From Eledone cirrhosa (Eukaryota; Mollusca; Cephalopoda; Octopoda; Eledonidae), in assembly GCA_964016885.1 (NCBI GenBank), contig OZ024743.1, forward strand, positions 127,039,355-127,103,354: a stretch of 64,000 nucleotides of DNA. The letters run 5' to 3'. A model generated the notes under the pieces. The model was not told the origin of the DNA, ran no database searches, and saw only the letters and a program-made list of their open reading frames with translations. Position numbers and translations under genes: made by a program. Every line of letters begins with the position of its first letter. Position 1 is the stretch's first letter. Shown one piece after another: positions 53,460-64,000 of the stretch.

Positions 53460-55640
53460 AATGAAATTATTGTGTAAAGTGCTCAGGTGCACTACAACTC
53501 GTCAAAGGTGTATGTATAGTACATAGAATAATACACAAATGTCAGGGAAGTGAATAGTGTATGAGTCATGGTATACATGTGTGTATGTGTATGGAGGGGG
53601 AACATTAGGTGTAGTGTTGGCGGATCTCGGGAAGCATGGAGGCCTTAAAGGATGCAGTGTCTCGACAGCGAACAACTGATGCAGGTAGTTTGTTCCATGC
53701 TTCAGCAACTCTGAGCGTGAAAAATTTTTTCAGAAAGTCATGGGAACTGTACTGTTTTCTGACTTTGTGGGCATGCCCACGTGTGTTAGACACATGGAAA
53801 TCAAAAAGGTACTCAGGGTTGTTGTTGGCAAGATGGTTAACAATTTTGTGGGTGTTTACCAAGTCAGTTGCCAGCATCGGAGCTTCAATGTATCCAAGCC
53901 CAGGGAAGCAAGGCGCTCAGAGTATGGTAGATGCCTGATGGAGGGTATTCGCTTGGTTGCACGTCTCTGAACAGTTTCCAGGCGGTTAATGTTCTGAGCA
54001 AGATAGGGTTTCCAGACTGGTGATGCAAATTCTAAGTGTGGCCGCACCATAGCCTTAAATAGATAGCTGGAGAGCGGCTGACAAAGGTCTTGCTGAGTGA
54101 TGCTAAGACACCCTCGGCCCTCTTGACAATTTTAGAGATGTGCTTCGTCCAACGCAAATCGCTGCTAACCGTAATGCCCAGGTCACGTTCACAAGAAGAC
54201 TTCTTGATATTAGTGCTGTGGAGGGAGTATGTGGACGCTGGGTTTTTAATCCCAAAATGCATGGTGGTGCACTTGTCCACAGCTAGCTTGAGTTGCCAGT
54301 CTGAGATCCATTGTTGCATTGTGTCCAGGTCAGACTGCAAGCAAGATCTATAGTGTTCAGGATTTATCCTTTTTATCTCAAGGTACAGCTTGATGTCATC
54401 TGCGTACTTTAGTATTGTGGCATTCTTTAAGTTGGCATCTATGTCATTAATATATGCCACAAACAAAAGGGGGCCAAGAACAGATCCCTGTGGTTCACCA
54501 GATGACATCTCATATGGTGAGGAATGCTGTCCCAGAACTGTGACTACCGCTCTTCGACTGAGAATGAAGGATTTCAGCCAGTTAAAAAGATCATCCTTCA
54601 CACCCATTGCAGAGAGTTTTGCCATAAGCCTTTTGTGTGGCACAGAATTGAAGGCTTTCGCAAAGTCATGGTAAACAACATCCACCCATGAGCCGCCATC
54701 AGTGATCCGGGTGATGTCCTCAAGAAACTCGATAAGTTGATCACAGCAGCTGGAGTTGGGGATAAATCCAAATTGCGAGGGCCTGATAAGACTGTGAGAG
54801 CTCCAGAAGTTCCAAAGTGTTTCTCTGACACAGGATTCCATCAGTTTGGCAATGCAACTAGTAAGACTGACTGGACGATAGTTCACAGGTGATGTGCGGT
54901 CACCCTTTTTGAACAGAGGAATGACACTGGCAGTTTTCCACTGTTCTGGAGTAGCACTGTTGTTCAGACAGAATTGGAAGAAGCGTGATAACTGGTGCAG
55001 AAGGAAGTACCCACCAGGTTTAAGAAGCAGGTACGTAACACCATTAAGACCAGGAGAGGCATGGTTGCGTTTATTTTTTAGGTGACGTCGCAGCATTGCA
55101 GGCGTAAATTCCACGGTTGTAATAGAGTCCGGTGTCATAGGTGGTGGAGATGGTACACTCTGGTCTTCAATAGTGAAAATGCCTGCATAGCATTCAGCAA
55201 TGAGCTCTGCGCATTCCTTGGGGTCGTCAGTAACCTGGCTTGTGTGGGGATTGTGAAGAGGACCAACTGGAGAGTGAGGCCTCTGCTTTGAGTGAACACC
55301 TTACTGTCAGGGCTGGTTGCTATGCGCTGCTCAAATTGAAGCACTGCCTTTTTTGTCACCTGTTTGAGGTGGTTGGACGATCTATTTCGCCTCTTCCTAT
55401 TAATGTCTGATTTGTGAAGTTTGTACTCACGTTCAACATTGTGCCGTTCTTTTCTGGCAAGACGGACTGCTGCAGTCTCCCAAATTGCACTTTTGGGATG
55501 TTTTTTCCGCCTACGTGCACCGATGCTACACATGCTGTCCATATTGAGCTCAGGATGTTCTGGAGTACAGTGTTGACATCTCCAGAGTCGTAGAACTCAA
55601 GCCAGTTTGGCCGTTGCAACTCAGTGCAGTAACAGTTCAT
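53460..55640 (-). pseudogene. CR1/jockey-like LINE, 5' truncated
   Basis: Antisense LINE of about 2.2 kb. The long open frame 55138-54032 holds a nearly intact reverse transcriptase: NYRPVSLTSCIAKLMES, SQFGFIPNSSCCDQL, VYHDFAKAFNSVPHKRL, GEPQGSVLGPLLF and catalytic ILKYADDIKLY (about 54430-54395). A one-base deletion near 54050 and another shift near 53870 separate the C-terminus (VRPHLEFASPVWKP, then AEAWNKLPASVV to a stop at 53605). The part before 55138 (to 55640) is the linker and shows more shifts; the endonuclease is missing. The 3' end carries an (ATT)n tail at 53440-53465. It sits within the CACTTTACAGAGTG array. The relatively few lesions suggest a young copy. Confidence 0.8.
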
Positions 55641-56260
55641 AATATCAACACTACCACTTTACAGTGTACTGGGTGTATTTCATTGTGGTACTCATACTAC
55701 TCCTTTACGCAATCTACTGGGTGCATTTGATCATGATACTAGCACTGTCTAAGTTGCCATGTCACTGAGATGGCTAAGAAATCTCTCGACTCTATGTTGT
55801 CTTTACTCATTTGCCAACTACCTTATAGAGTGTACTGTATATATTTTATCATGGCATTAACACTAGAGATATTGTCATGTACTTAACAGGAAATAGGAAT
55901 CCAGACTACCCTCTTCACTCCTATTTGCCACCTAATAAATTTTGTAAAAGAAATTACATAAGGATATCATCATCATCATCATTTAACGTCCATCTTCTAT
56001 GCTAGCATGGGTAGGATGGGTTGACCCTTAGAGAGAGAATAAGGTCAGAGAACCATGTTTAGCTCACCCGGGCAGATTTTGGCTTGGTTTCTAACGCCAA
56101 CCACATTTTCAGTGTGCGCTGGGTACTTTTTGTCATGCCACCTACATGACCACATTACAGTGTGAACTGGACACGTTTTGTTGTGTCGTCAAAACGACCA
56201 CTTTACAGTGTGGACTGGGTGCTTTTGTGTTGGAACTAGGGAGGAAGCTTGGTGAAATTG
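55640..56260 (+). repeat. Dispersed arrays, right part and a second head
   Basis: 55640-55880 continues the interrupted array (ACTACCACTTTACAGTGTAC). At 55966 a new copy starts with (CAT)n, TTTAACGTCCATCTTC, GCTAGCATGGGTAGGATGGG and runs to the GTGGACTGGGTGCTTTTGTG units near 56220. Confidence 0.75.
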
Positions 56261-56355
56261 TGGACATAGGGAAATAGGGGAGGCATGGTTACCTCAAAGG
56301 GAGGTGTGTGGAAGAGGAGAAGGTAGAGGAGTGTGTTGCCCATTAGTTATATGTC

Positions 56356-57130
56356 TCAGCTCAAGCATATGGGAGGGCCGGTCTTCTGTAGTAGTGCATA
56401 GCGCCAGAGGTCACCATCCTGTGTCATTGCCTTGGTGAGGTGTAATTGTGCAAGGTCAGCTTTTATTACCTCATCCCAAGTCTTCCTAGGCCTGCCCACC
56501 CCATGGTTACCATCAACTTTGAGCGCTCTGCATCTTTTTACACAGCTGTCATCCTTCATACTCATCACATGTCCATACCAACGCAATCTCCTCTCTTGCA
56601 CACAACAACTGATCCCACTTATGCCTAATTTCTCATGCAGTATATTTATACTTTGCCATTTACATATATTGCTATTGCACATCCAGCAAAGCATGGAGGC
56701 TTCATTTCTTTCCAATATTCACAGGTCCTCAGCAACAGTGTCCAGGTCTCAATGCTATTTGTATACATGCATCATACAGTCTAGCTTTCATTTTGAGGGA
56801 AAAACCTTTTGTAGTTATTAATGGTAGTAGCTTCCTGAACTTCCTCCAACCTGATCTCACTCTGGTTACTGTGCTTTCAGAACACCCTCCCTCACTACTG
56901 ATTTAGCCACCCAGGTAACAGAAACTATCTACCACCTCTACTGAGCCCTCTGAGCATTTGAAGGTGAGTGTATCCTGAGAGTTCTTGCTACTTACTGCCC
57001 CTGTGCACTATTCACAAGTAAAACCTACATTCTCTGTTAGCCTGCCTGAGATCTCTTGTGTACCCATTGCTTGCATTTGGGACATAGAATGGAATTTCTA
57101 CCTACTCCTTTTCTGCACACTGTGCAGGGC
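56356..57130 (-). pseudogene. RTE-like LINE 3' half
   Basis: Minus frame 56715-56356 reads CCVQERRLRWYGHVMSMKDD, KRCRALKVDGNHGVGRPRKT and WDEVIKADLAQLHLTKAM, the conserved C-terminal end of RTE-group pol. Further 5' (57130-56720) are the degenerate VGRNSILCPKCKQWVHKR zinc-finger-like block and linker. Same family as 1740-2560. Confidence 0.75.
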
Positions 57131-57660
57131 CATTTCCCAGAGGAGATCTGGGTCCTGTTTCCCTTCTACTTACTAGGACTTTAGTTTTTGCAGGTTGACT
57201 TTATTTTCTTTATTTCCTTCAAAATTTTATAGATTTTTTTTAAAAGCAGATATTTAAATTGCTTTAACATATGAATGGAAATCATTTCAAATTTCCTAAA
57301 ATAACATTAATAATTAAAGTATACCTGTAGTAAAAAATCAACAATATATGCACATATATATCATCATCATTGTTTAATGTCCATTTTCCATGCTAGCATA
57401 GGTAGGTGGGAAATAGCATTTCTTTTATACATGTTGAAACATGACTATTTCCTAGTTTCAGTTTCTTTATCAGAATCTTCTATTTTCTAACATGGCCTCT
57501 ACAGTTCATTTAGAATAACAAAGTTCCTTGGTCCATAATTTTGTCACTGTTTTCAGAGCTTGTGACCTCATCTTCAAGAATATTGTTGGTTTATTTTTAC
57601 TGCTGCTTTTATTATAAGCATAAGTATTTTGTGTTTCTATAATTATTTATCTATTTTTGC
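57131..57660. other. No gene; one short dispersed piece
   Basis: A 57-base piece of the CATGCTAGCATAGGTAGG repeat head lies at 57359-57415; the rest is AT-rich and unrecognised. Confidence 0.5.
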
Positions 57661-57990
57661 TTGGGATCATCATCATCATCATCATCGTTTAACGTCTATC
57701 TTCCACGCTTGCATGGGTTTGGACGGGAATTTTCCCACTTGAGGCAAGATTGGTTGTCTTGCTCGTTTAGGACTGTCTGGCGGGTTTTCTATGGCTGGAT
57801 GCCCTTCCTAACACCAACCACGTTTACAGTGTAGACTGGGAGGTTTTTACCATGTTACTTACATGGCCACATTACAGCGTGGACTGTGTGTTTTTTTTGT
57901 CGTGACACCTACACGACCTCATTTATTTCGGACTGGATGTTGTGGTACCAACATAACTTTACATCGAAAGGGGTGGTGTGGTGGGACGGG
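57660..57990 (+). repeat. Dispersed CATGGGTTTGGACGGG repeat with units
   Basis: Full head (ATCATCATCATCATCATCG, CTTGCATGGGTTTGGACGGG, TTGAGGCAAGATTGGTTGTC, GATGCCCTTCCTAACACCAA) followed by three units with ACATTACAGCGTGGACTG-like words. Confidence 0.75.
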
Positions 57991-58269
57991 GGTGTATTTT
58001 TGTTAGAGGTGCCTACTGACTGTAGGTTTCGCTTTGTGGGATGTTGTATAATATAGACATGTTGTCCATTAATGTTGTCCTATCTAACTTTGTTTTGTAG
58101 TGTGTTGCGATTGCTTCTTGTTAAACTGCATAATGAACCTTCCTGAGCATTGTACTTGTTTAACCAATGTAACAATTGGTTTCATAAAGTTTACAACATT
58201 GAATTTATATATCCCCACTGGTCATTTATAGCTTGACCTTAGGTTTGCATGCTTGTGGTTGGTAGTTAA
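57991..58269. other. No gene seen
   Basis: Unrecognised AT-rich DNA. Confidence 0.4.
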
Positions 58270-58830
58270 TAAGAAAATTTTACATTTTAGCCTACACAAT
58301 GTTTTCTCAGCTCTCAAAGGAGCCATGACTGGAAGGCAAGGAAGCAAAGCAAATGAGAAAAATGCCTCTCTTTGTCAAAAAACCTTGCATCAGTTGTAAG
58401 AAGCATAATGCAGCTGCCAGGTTTGTGAGGCCCATAGATATGATCTCTTACACCAAACTGCATCATGAAAGTGTTGGAGGATTTCCCAATAGTAGTCCTT
58501 TGTAAATGTTTAACCTTCTGGTGCATATTTTTGATGCACAAACCAACATGACTGTGATTTTGCTCTACACCTTATGTGCTTTTGAGCATTGGCGACATTG
58601 GATGCTTCCACTGTGATAACTGAGCTTTGGTTTCCAAGTTGTACTTCTACATCCATGTCTTATCTCCAGTTATCACAGTATTCAGGAACTAAGGATCCTT
58701 GTTGGAGGTATCAGAAGAACTGAAAATATGACAAGTAATAAAGCACCTCACACCCTGGTTGTCTGATAGTGACTGATGCATCCAGCAAGCTTGCCAAATG
58801 CCATACATGCAGCTCTACACAATTTTTTTT
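58270..58830 (-). pseudogene. Mariner remnant, antisense
   Basis: The minus strand near 58690-58600 reads FLNTVITGDKTWM-KYNLETKAQ, equivalent to the first catalytic block GDE-W of mariner transposases, followed by QWKHPMSP. The downstream part (58541-58314) is open but without clear motifs. Severely decayed. Confidence 0.5.
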
Positions 58831-59786
58831 TTTTAAAGTCATTACTTACCATAGGAAAAATTAAAGATTAACACCTATTCGATAAACCTCACACATGCAC
58901 TTTTATAAACCAAGTGTTTCAATATGACAAATATGTATATAAGAAATATAATTTTTTTATGTTTTAATTAATAAAATCATTTTAAAGAAAATATACCCTT
59001 TCATGTAATGACTGAGAAAAAGAATAATTTATAACTTTATGATTTATTAACAAAAACGAACCATGGTATTTAATTCAAATGACTTTACTATTAAATACAA
59101 TTTGGTATCTAATTCCATTCATGTGCTGTCCCATTTTAGACCCAGTCTTCTTCTCAACACTTAATATTAAATTTTTAATTTTTAATTCTTTTTAATTGTA
59201 ATATTCAACATTTGATATCATGAATTACCCCAATACATCGAAACCCGTAATATTTTTTATATTTAAAATACATTATAAAACTCATTATAAAATACATTAT
59301 AAAACTTTTTTTAAAAAATTGTTCCTCTCAAAGGAGAACTGGTCAACATCATCGGATGCTTCCGAACCTGCATGTTATTTTTCAGAGTTTCCTTCTCCTA
59401 GAAAGGTGGTGTGACAACAACTGGGGGCCTTTCACTCCCAGGCCGAAAAAAAAAAGTACTACTTGGATGGCCGTTGACTCTGTTGAGTTCCTCCGCCCTT
59501 TGCTGGGTCTTGTATTTCATCCCGCAGGGTGTCCAAATATCACCCTCCTCACCAAACAAGCTTGGTGGGGTTGCCGGTTTAGTCGCTGACGACCCGACTA
59601 TGAGACACAGGTTGTAGTGGATTACATGTTACCAGTAACACTCGAGAGCGACTTGATATGAATAAATATATATATAGTTTTGTTGACAAGTATATCAATG
59701 TGTCCAGACCCGCAGATATATTGGCCTTGGTATGACAGTGTGGTTTTAGCTCAATGTAGGATAACTTAGTATACTACAGAGCCGTT
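58831..59786. other. No gene seen; unidentified GC-richer patch
   Basis: AT-rich to 59390, then a GC-richer patch at 59400-59640 (GACAACAACTGGGGGCC, GGGTTGCCGGTTTAGTCGC, GAGACACAGGTTGTAGTGG) that could be part of an unidentified repeat. Frames 59356-59617 are not supported as genes. Confidence 0.4.
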
Positions 59787-59826
59787 ATAAGTTTAGGAAT
59801 AACCAAAGAGTGCTTAGAAATACATT

Positions 59827-59888
59827 GTTTTATTAGCTAACAGTGTTTCATCCATACCCTATGGCAGGAATCATCTGAGCCTATAAAC
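59827..59888 (-). ncRNA. Hammerhead-like motif, left arm copy
   Basis: The complement of the right arm motif. On the minus strand the core reads CAGATGA instead of CTGATGA, so the invariant U4 is lost; the other parts are unchanged. Confidence 0.45.
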
Positions 59889-61446
59889 AAGAGTATATCA
59901 ATAGTTGCATGCTCCATCAAGCTGCGTCACCAGAACAAGGTTAAAGGACCAGCAGGGGGGTCCCGAGGCCAGCGCTATATAGAAAAAGACACAATACATG
60001 ACGCACATAATGTCATAAAAAATTACATCAAAAATTTATCACATAAATGGTGCAATAGATGATAAGGAGGTTCGGAGAGGGTAGCAAGGGATGAGTGAAA
60101 GTGTTACTCAGCATGATCAAAAACAATAAAAAAGCAAAGAAACAAAAACCCCCAAAAAACAAAAAACAAAGCAAAGCATAGATACATCAAAGCACAAGCA
60201 GTGCAAATACAGGATGTACAGGCAGATTAAGGGAGCTTGCAAGCATGAGTCTGTGAGAATAATAGTTGGTTAGCGGTGGTGCAGCTTTACATGTAGGATT
60301 GTCCATAGGAAGGATGGTGTACTCCAGTTATATCGCCTTATAACAGGTCAATTCTCCGTATCATATCAGCACCCTACGAACAACATCCATTGGTTCCAGT
60401 TCCGAGCGTTAGACGAAATAACACTATGTTTCCAAAACATATACCCAGGGAATTTATCCGCATAGGCGGTCTGCGATAAACACCTAAAATCTAAAATAAA
60501 ATAAAGTACGATGAGTTGAAGAAAGGTAAGGTACATGTACAGCCGGCACACCAGTGAGGAAATTGAAAATACGACAAGTCCGCAATAACTGCCGTCCCCC
60601 AAAGTCCTCACGTTCGGTCACTCAACCCAACGTCCCAAGTGAAATTCAGTGTATGGCCAAGTCGGCATCGAACCAAAGTGTCATACCATATACAATTATA
60701 CCACAGTAAATGTAAATCGGGATGGCTATCCCGTCACATAGACAGAGAGTGTATATAGAAAACTCTGTTTCCAGCATTACCTATGGGAGTTTTCTCCCAT
60801 AGGTAATAAATCTCCTGGGTGTATTTTTTGGAAAAATCTCCTGGGTATATGTTTTGGAAACATAGTGTTATTTTGCCTAACGCTCGGAACTGGAACTGAA
60901 ATGCTCAGAACTCGGAACTGGAACGTACGGAACTGGATGTTGTTCGTAGGGTGCTGATATGATACGGAGAATCGATCTGTTACAAGGCGATATAACTGGA
61001 GTACACCATCCTTCCTATAGACAATCCTACATGTAAAGCTGCACCATCGCTAACCAACTATTCTTCTCACAGACACATGCTTGCAAGCTCTCTTAATCTG
61101 CCTGTACATCCTGTATTTGCACTGCTTGTGCTTTGATGTATCTATGGTTTGCTTTTTTTTTGGTGTGTGTGTGTGTGTGTGGGGGGGGGGGGGTTATTTT
61201 GCTTTTTTATTGTTTTTGATCATGCTGAGTAACACTTTCACTCATTCCTTGCTACCCTCTCCGAACATCCTTATCATCTATTGCACCATTTATGTGATAA
61301 ATTTTTGATGTAATTTTTTATGACATTATGTGCATCATGTATTGTGTCTTTTTCTATATAACGCTGACCTCGGGCCCCCCTGCTGGTCCTTTAACCTTGT
61401 TCTGGTGACGCAGCTTGATGGAGCATGCAACTATTGATATACTCTT

Positions 61447-61508
61447 GTTTATAGGCTCTGATGATTCCTGCCATAGGGTATGGATGAAACACTGTTAGCT
61501 AATAAAAC
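61447..61508 (+). ncRNA. Hammerhead ribozyme candidate, right arm
   Basis: Core CTGATGA at 61458-61464 and GAAA at 61486-61489 surround a stem II whose outermost pair is a T/T mismatch followed by TCC/GGA (61466-61468 with 61482-61484); an alternative CCATA/TATGG hairpin is also possible. Mini stem III: AC with GT (61489-61490 and 61494-61495); cleavage triplet GTT ends at 61496. Stem I: GGCT/AGCT (61454-61457 with 61497-61500), a mismatch, then about five more pairs. Less convincing than 28172-28261 because of stem II. Confidence 0.5.
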
Positions 61509-61548
61509 AATGTATTTCTAAGCACTTTTTGGTTATTCCTAAACTTAT

Positions 61549-61714
61549 ATATATATGCATGTGTGTATTTACATTATTTTAGAATTCCTGTTGCTCCGAC
61601 CAATTTTCAGTGTTGCTTCTGTACCAATCAACTGTAAAAGAACAATTTGAGACATTTATTTCCAATGCTCACCTCATAACATAACAGTGGACTATCTTAA
61701 TTATATTTACATCA
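61549..61714. other. No gene seen
   Basis: Short AT-rich stretch. Confidence 0.4.
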
Positions 61715-62310
61715 TTTTTACGTCCGCTTTCATATTGGCATAGATTGCTACAAACTGATCTCCATCTTGCTCATTACGTTTTTTATTTGACATGGTTTCT
61801 ACAGCTCAATACCTTTCCTAATGCCAATCACTTTACAGAGTGCACTGGGGGCATTTTTTGTGGCATGATGACATGTATTCTGTCCACTAACACATTACAG
61901 AGTGATTTGGCTGCATTTTTTTGTGGCACCAGCACTAGAGAAGTTGTCATATGCCCAGCCAGATGAAAGAGTACTCTTAATGTCTATAGTCTCCATTTGA
62001 TAGCCAAACATTATAGTCTCTCATGTTTACTTTTAGTGTTGCAGTGCTTGTACAGGTGACAATAATGGACATAATCTTTTGTATTATGGTATCACCAGTC
62101 AGCTCATATTTCATTTTCCCTCCTCCTCCTCATCATCAACATCATTATCATCAGTTTATGCCTTCCTAGACAGATCTGGGGACCATATCTTGCTTACATG
62201 CATTCCAGGTTTGGCATGGCTTCTATGGTTAGATGCCCTTCCTAACACCAACCCCTTTGCAGAGTGTACTGAGTGCATTTTGTCATAGCACCAACACTTG
62301 AGAGGTTGTC
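61715..62310 (+). repeat. Two dispersed CACTTTACAGAGTG repeats
   Basis: 61715-61960: TTTACGTCCGCTTTCATATT, ATGCCAATCACTTTACAGAG and CACCAGCACTAGAG. 62120-62310: CATCATCAACATCATTATCA, GCATGGCTTCTATGGTTAG, ATGCCCTTCCTAACACCAAC and CAGAGTGTACTGAGTGC. Confidence 0.7.
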
Positions 62311-63339
62311 ATGAGCTTTGCACAACTGAAGAGTCTGTAGCAAGCAATGGCACTACCTTATCACAGTGGAATAATTGGGTCGTGATTGGTCAGTCGCCAG
62401 GCTTTTAAGTCGGCGGTGTAGGAATACCAAGCAGTAACTTCTGCCCAATAGGGAAATTCGTGCCTTTTTTGATATCTACAAAACAGTTGCAGTTTTTCAC
62501 TTCGCTTAACAAGGAACTTTGGCCCTCTTGGCAGGGGCCCAGCAACATTTCTTTCTAACAAAATATCTATTCACTTCAGTTGCGTACCAAGTTTTATCCT
62601 GAGAGGACCTATGCAACTCATTACTGATCTTTATGCAGCCTACTTCACGGTGAAACTATGTGTTAATTCGTTTTAAAGAGAATAAACCATTACTACAAGT
62701 TTAAATATGCTTTCGGATTCTTTCATCAACTATGGAACTTATTACTAAACGTAAACACGCAGCCTACCTACTATCATATTTAATGATATCCTCTCTGTCA
62801 TCAGTAGAGAATGCAACACCACAGACTACAGCAGTGTACCACCAAATATCTTCTTTTCATATACTTTATATCGCCAACATTAAATACACCACCAAACACT
62901 TAAATGTACTCTAGCTAAAGTAGTGTAGCCGATGTGATATAGGAAAATCATCTTCCTCATGGTAATATCACTTCACACCACAAGTGAGTACAATTTCTTA
63001 ACTTCCTTGGTTAACTCCAAATCTATATCAGGAAAAGTGATCTTTCAACCAAAAGCTAGTATGCTAAAGTGGAGACTTACCGCTGTGAGATTCTTTCTAT
63101 GGGAAATATTCCACAAAGAAAAAAATTAGCAGTTTTTTGAAATTACAACACATGAGAATATTTTTAAAAAAATGGCTACCTGTCTTGTCCATTTTTCTTC
63201 TTCCTGTTGGGCCTCGTGGTGTATTGTTTGATTTTTTTCCTGCTTACTGCCATTGGTGAACATTTTAATCCTGTTTTGCTTTCGTTTGGTGTTTTATTTT
63301 AAAAAAAAAGTCTAAACTTGACCAGAGGAGATTCCTAAC
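62311..63339. other. No gene seen
   Basis: Unrecognised sequence; frames 62361-62561 and 62732-62914 have no motif. The 62370-62600 part is less AT-rich and could belong to an unidentified repeat. Confidence 0.4.
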
Positions 63340-63510
63340 AACTATAACACCAACAGTTATGACGACAACAACAGTGGCAACAGCAACAGCATCCCTATGG
63401 ACAACACCAACAGCGACTACAACAGCAGCAGTAACAATAACAAAGACAAGAGCGGCAGTTGTATAATTATACCCCACTACCACTACCACCAACAACAATT
63501 TTAATAACAT
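63340..63510. repeat. Imperfect (AAC)n trinucleotide tract
   Basis: ACA/ACC/GCA triplets over about 170 bases; the minus frame 63510-63265 is a low-complexity translation. Confidence 0.8.
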
Positions 63511-63524
63511 TTAACGCATATCCT

Positions 63525-64000
63525 CTACGCCCTTGTCAGACACTATTTGCTTCTATTGGGCCCCTGGTCAGTCACGTAATAAATAGACAATTGCCTGTCT
63601 TTAACAAAGTGTCAATATGCCACACTGACGTCTAACATTCTATTGTATTGCATTTTCCATTCTTACACACATTCATTTTGTTTTCTTTTCCCTGTATGTG
63701 ATTCTTTGTTCACTTTTCTTTGGATGCATGTAGTATGATATTTCAATTGTCATTTCTCTTTCAACTTTTCAGGACCATTTTTCAAAGTGTTTGCACTTGT
63801 TGATTTTATGTATTTGTTGATTAAATTTTTTTTGCAACGTGCTTACATACACTGCACCACATTTTTGTAACTTTATTGAGTAGTTTTTATCATGTCTGTG
63901 CCTTTTGAGCCCTGTTGCCCGACACTTATTTACGTTGGATGTTCATTCATATTCTCTCACCCTTGTCAGATGCAACTTGCCTCTATTGGACCCCTGGTCG
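63525..64000 (+). repeat. Direct repeat pair at the window end
   Basis: CCCTTGTCAGACACTATTTG...CTATTGG-CCCCTGGTC at 63530-63567 returns as CCCTTGTCAGATGCAACTTG...CTATTGGACCCCTGGTC at 63961-63999, about 430 bases later. The window ends inside the second copy, so a tandem array may continue. Confidence 0.55.

Larger units (their letters stand above)
59787..61548. repeat. Large inverted repeat (hairpin element)
   Basis: The left arm 59787-60453 and right arm 60835-61548 are inverted copies with high similarity: for example ATAAGTTTAGGAATAACC (59787) and its complement ending at 61548; GTAAAGCTGCACCA and TCCTACATG words around 60280 and 61035; CATATACCCAGG (60440) and CCTGGGTATATG (60844). The spacer 60454-60834 holds a small palindrome TTACCTATGGGAG...CTCCCATAGGTAA at about 60778-60808. 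The right arm has a GT/G tract (61161-61192) where the left has A/C-rich sequence. No coding motif was recognised. No clean target duplication was found. Confidence 0.8.

Noticed and set aside
55082..55291. Plus-strand frames across 53.6-55.3 kb
   Set aside because: Shadows of the antisense LINE reverse transcriptase.

Overview
This window looks like intergenic and intronic DNA of a coleoid cephalopod, most likely an octopus. The evidence is a dense set of tRNA-derived SINEs of the cephalopod type, dispersed CATGGGTTGGAC / CACTTTACAGAGTG repeats, AT-rich sequence with long (AT)n, (CA)n and trinucleotide tracts, and spliceosomal introns. It is not bacterial. Most open reading frames are decayed transposon pieces.

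The one recognisable host gene is a monoacylglycerol/diacylglycerol acyltransferase (MOGAT2/DGAT2 family) on the + strand. It has four coding exons between 37736 and 45897 that join in frame to 338 codons plus a stop. Its introns hold a near full-length LINE (38690-41520, antisense), a TTAA-type MITE, minisatellite-like arrays and trinucleotide tracts.

Layout. 0-10 kb: MITEs (one carrying a SINE, one a candidate solo LTR), RTE-like LINE remnants, and a mariner inserted in one of those LINEs. 10-12 kb: a cluster of six tRNA-type SINEs. 12-18.4 kb: restriction-like-endonuclease LINEs flanked by (TAA)n, one near full-length. 19.5-27.1 kb: LINE fragments, then a broken Ty3/gypsy pol whose LTR carries an 824-bp foldback element with a perfect 8-bp target duplication; a second LTR copy supplies the empty site. 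27.3-30.8 kb: AT-rich DNA with a hammerhead ribozyme candidate, a GIY-YIG remnant and a GC-rich LINE remnant. 31-37.6 kb: SINEs, a palindrome, mariner and RTE remnants. 37.7-45.9 kb: the acyltransferase. 46-50.4 kb: Penelope-like element pieces in both orientations with hammerhead motifs. 51-58.8 kb: dispersed arrays interrupted by a CR1/jockey-like LINE, plus RTE and mariner remnants. 59.8-61.5 kb: a roughly 1.76-kb hairpin-forming inverted repeat with a hammerhead-like motif in each arm. 61.6-64 kb: repeats only.

The most interesting signals are several hammerhead-type ribozyme candidates (28172-28261, 50261-50333, 61447-61508 and a decayed one at 48531-48606), at least two beside Penelope-like sequences or long inverted repeats, and the two large foldback structures. 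All family assignments come from reading motifs by eye; no database search or folding program was run.
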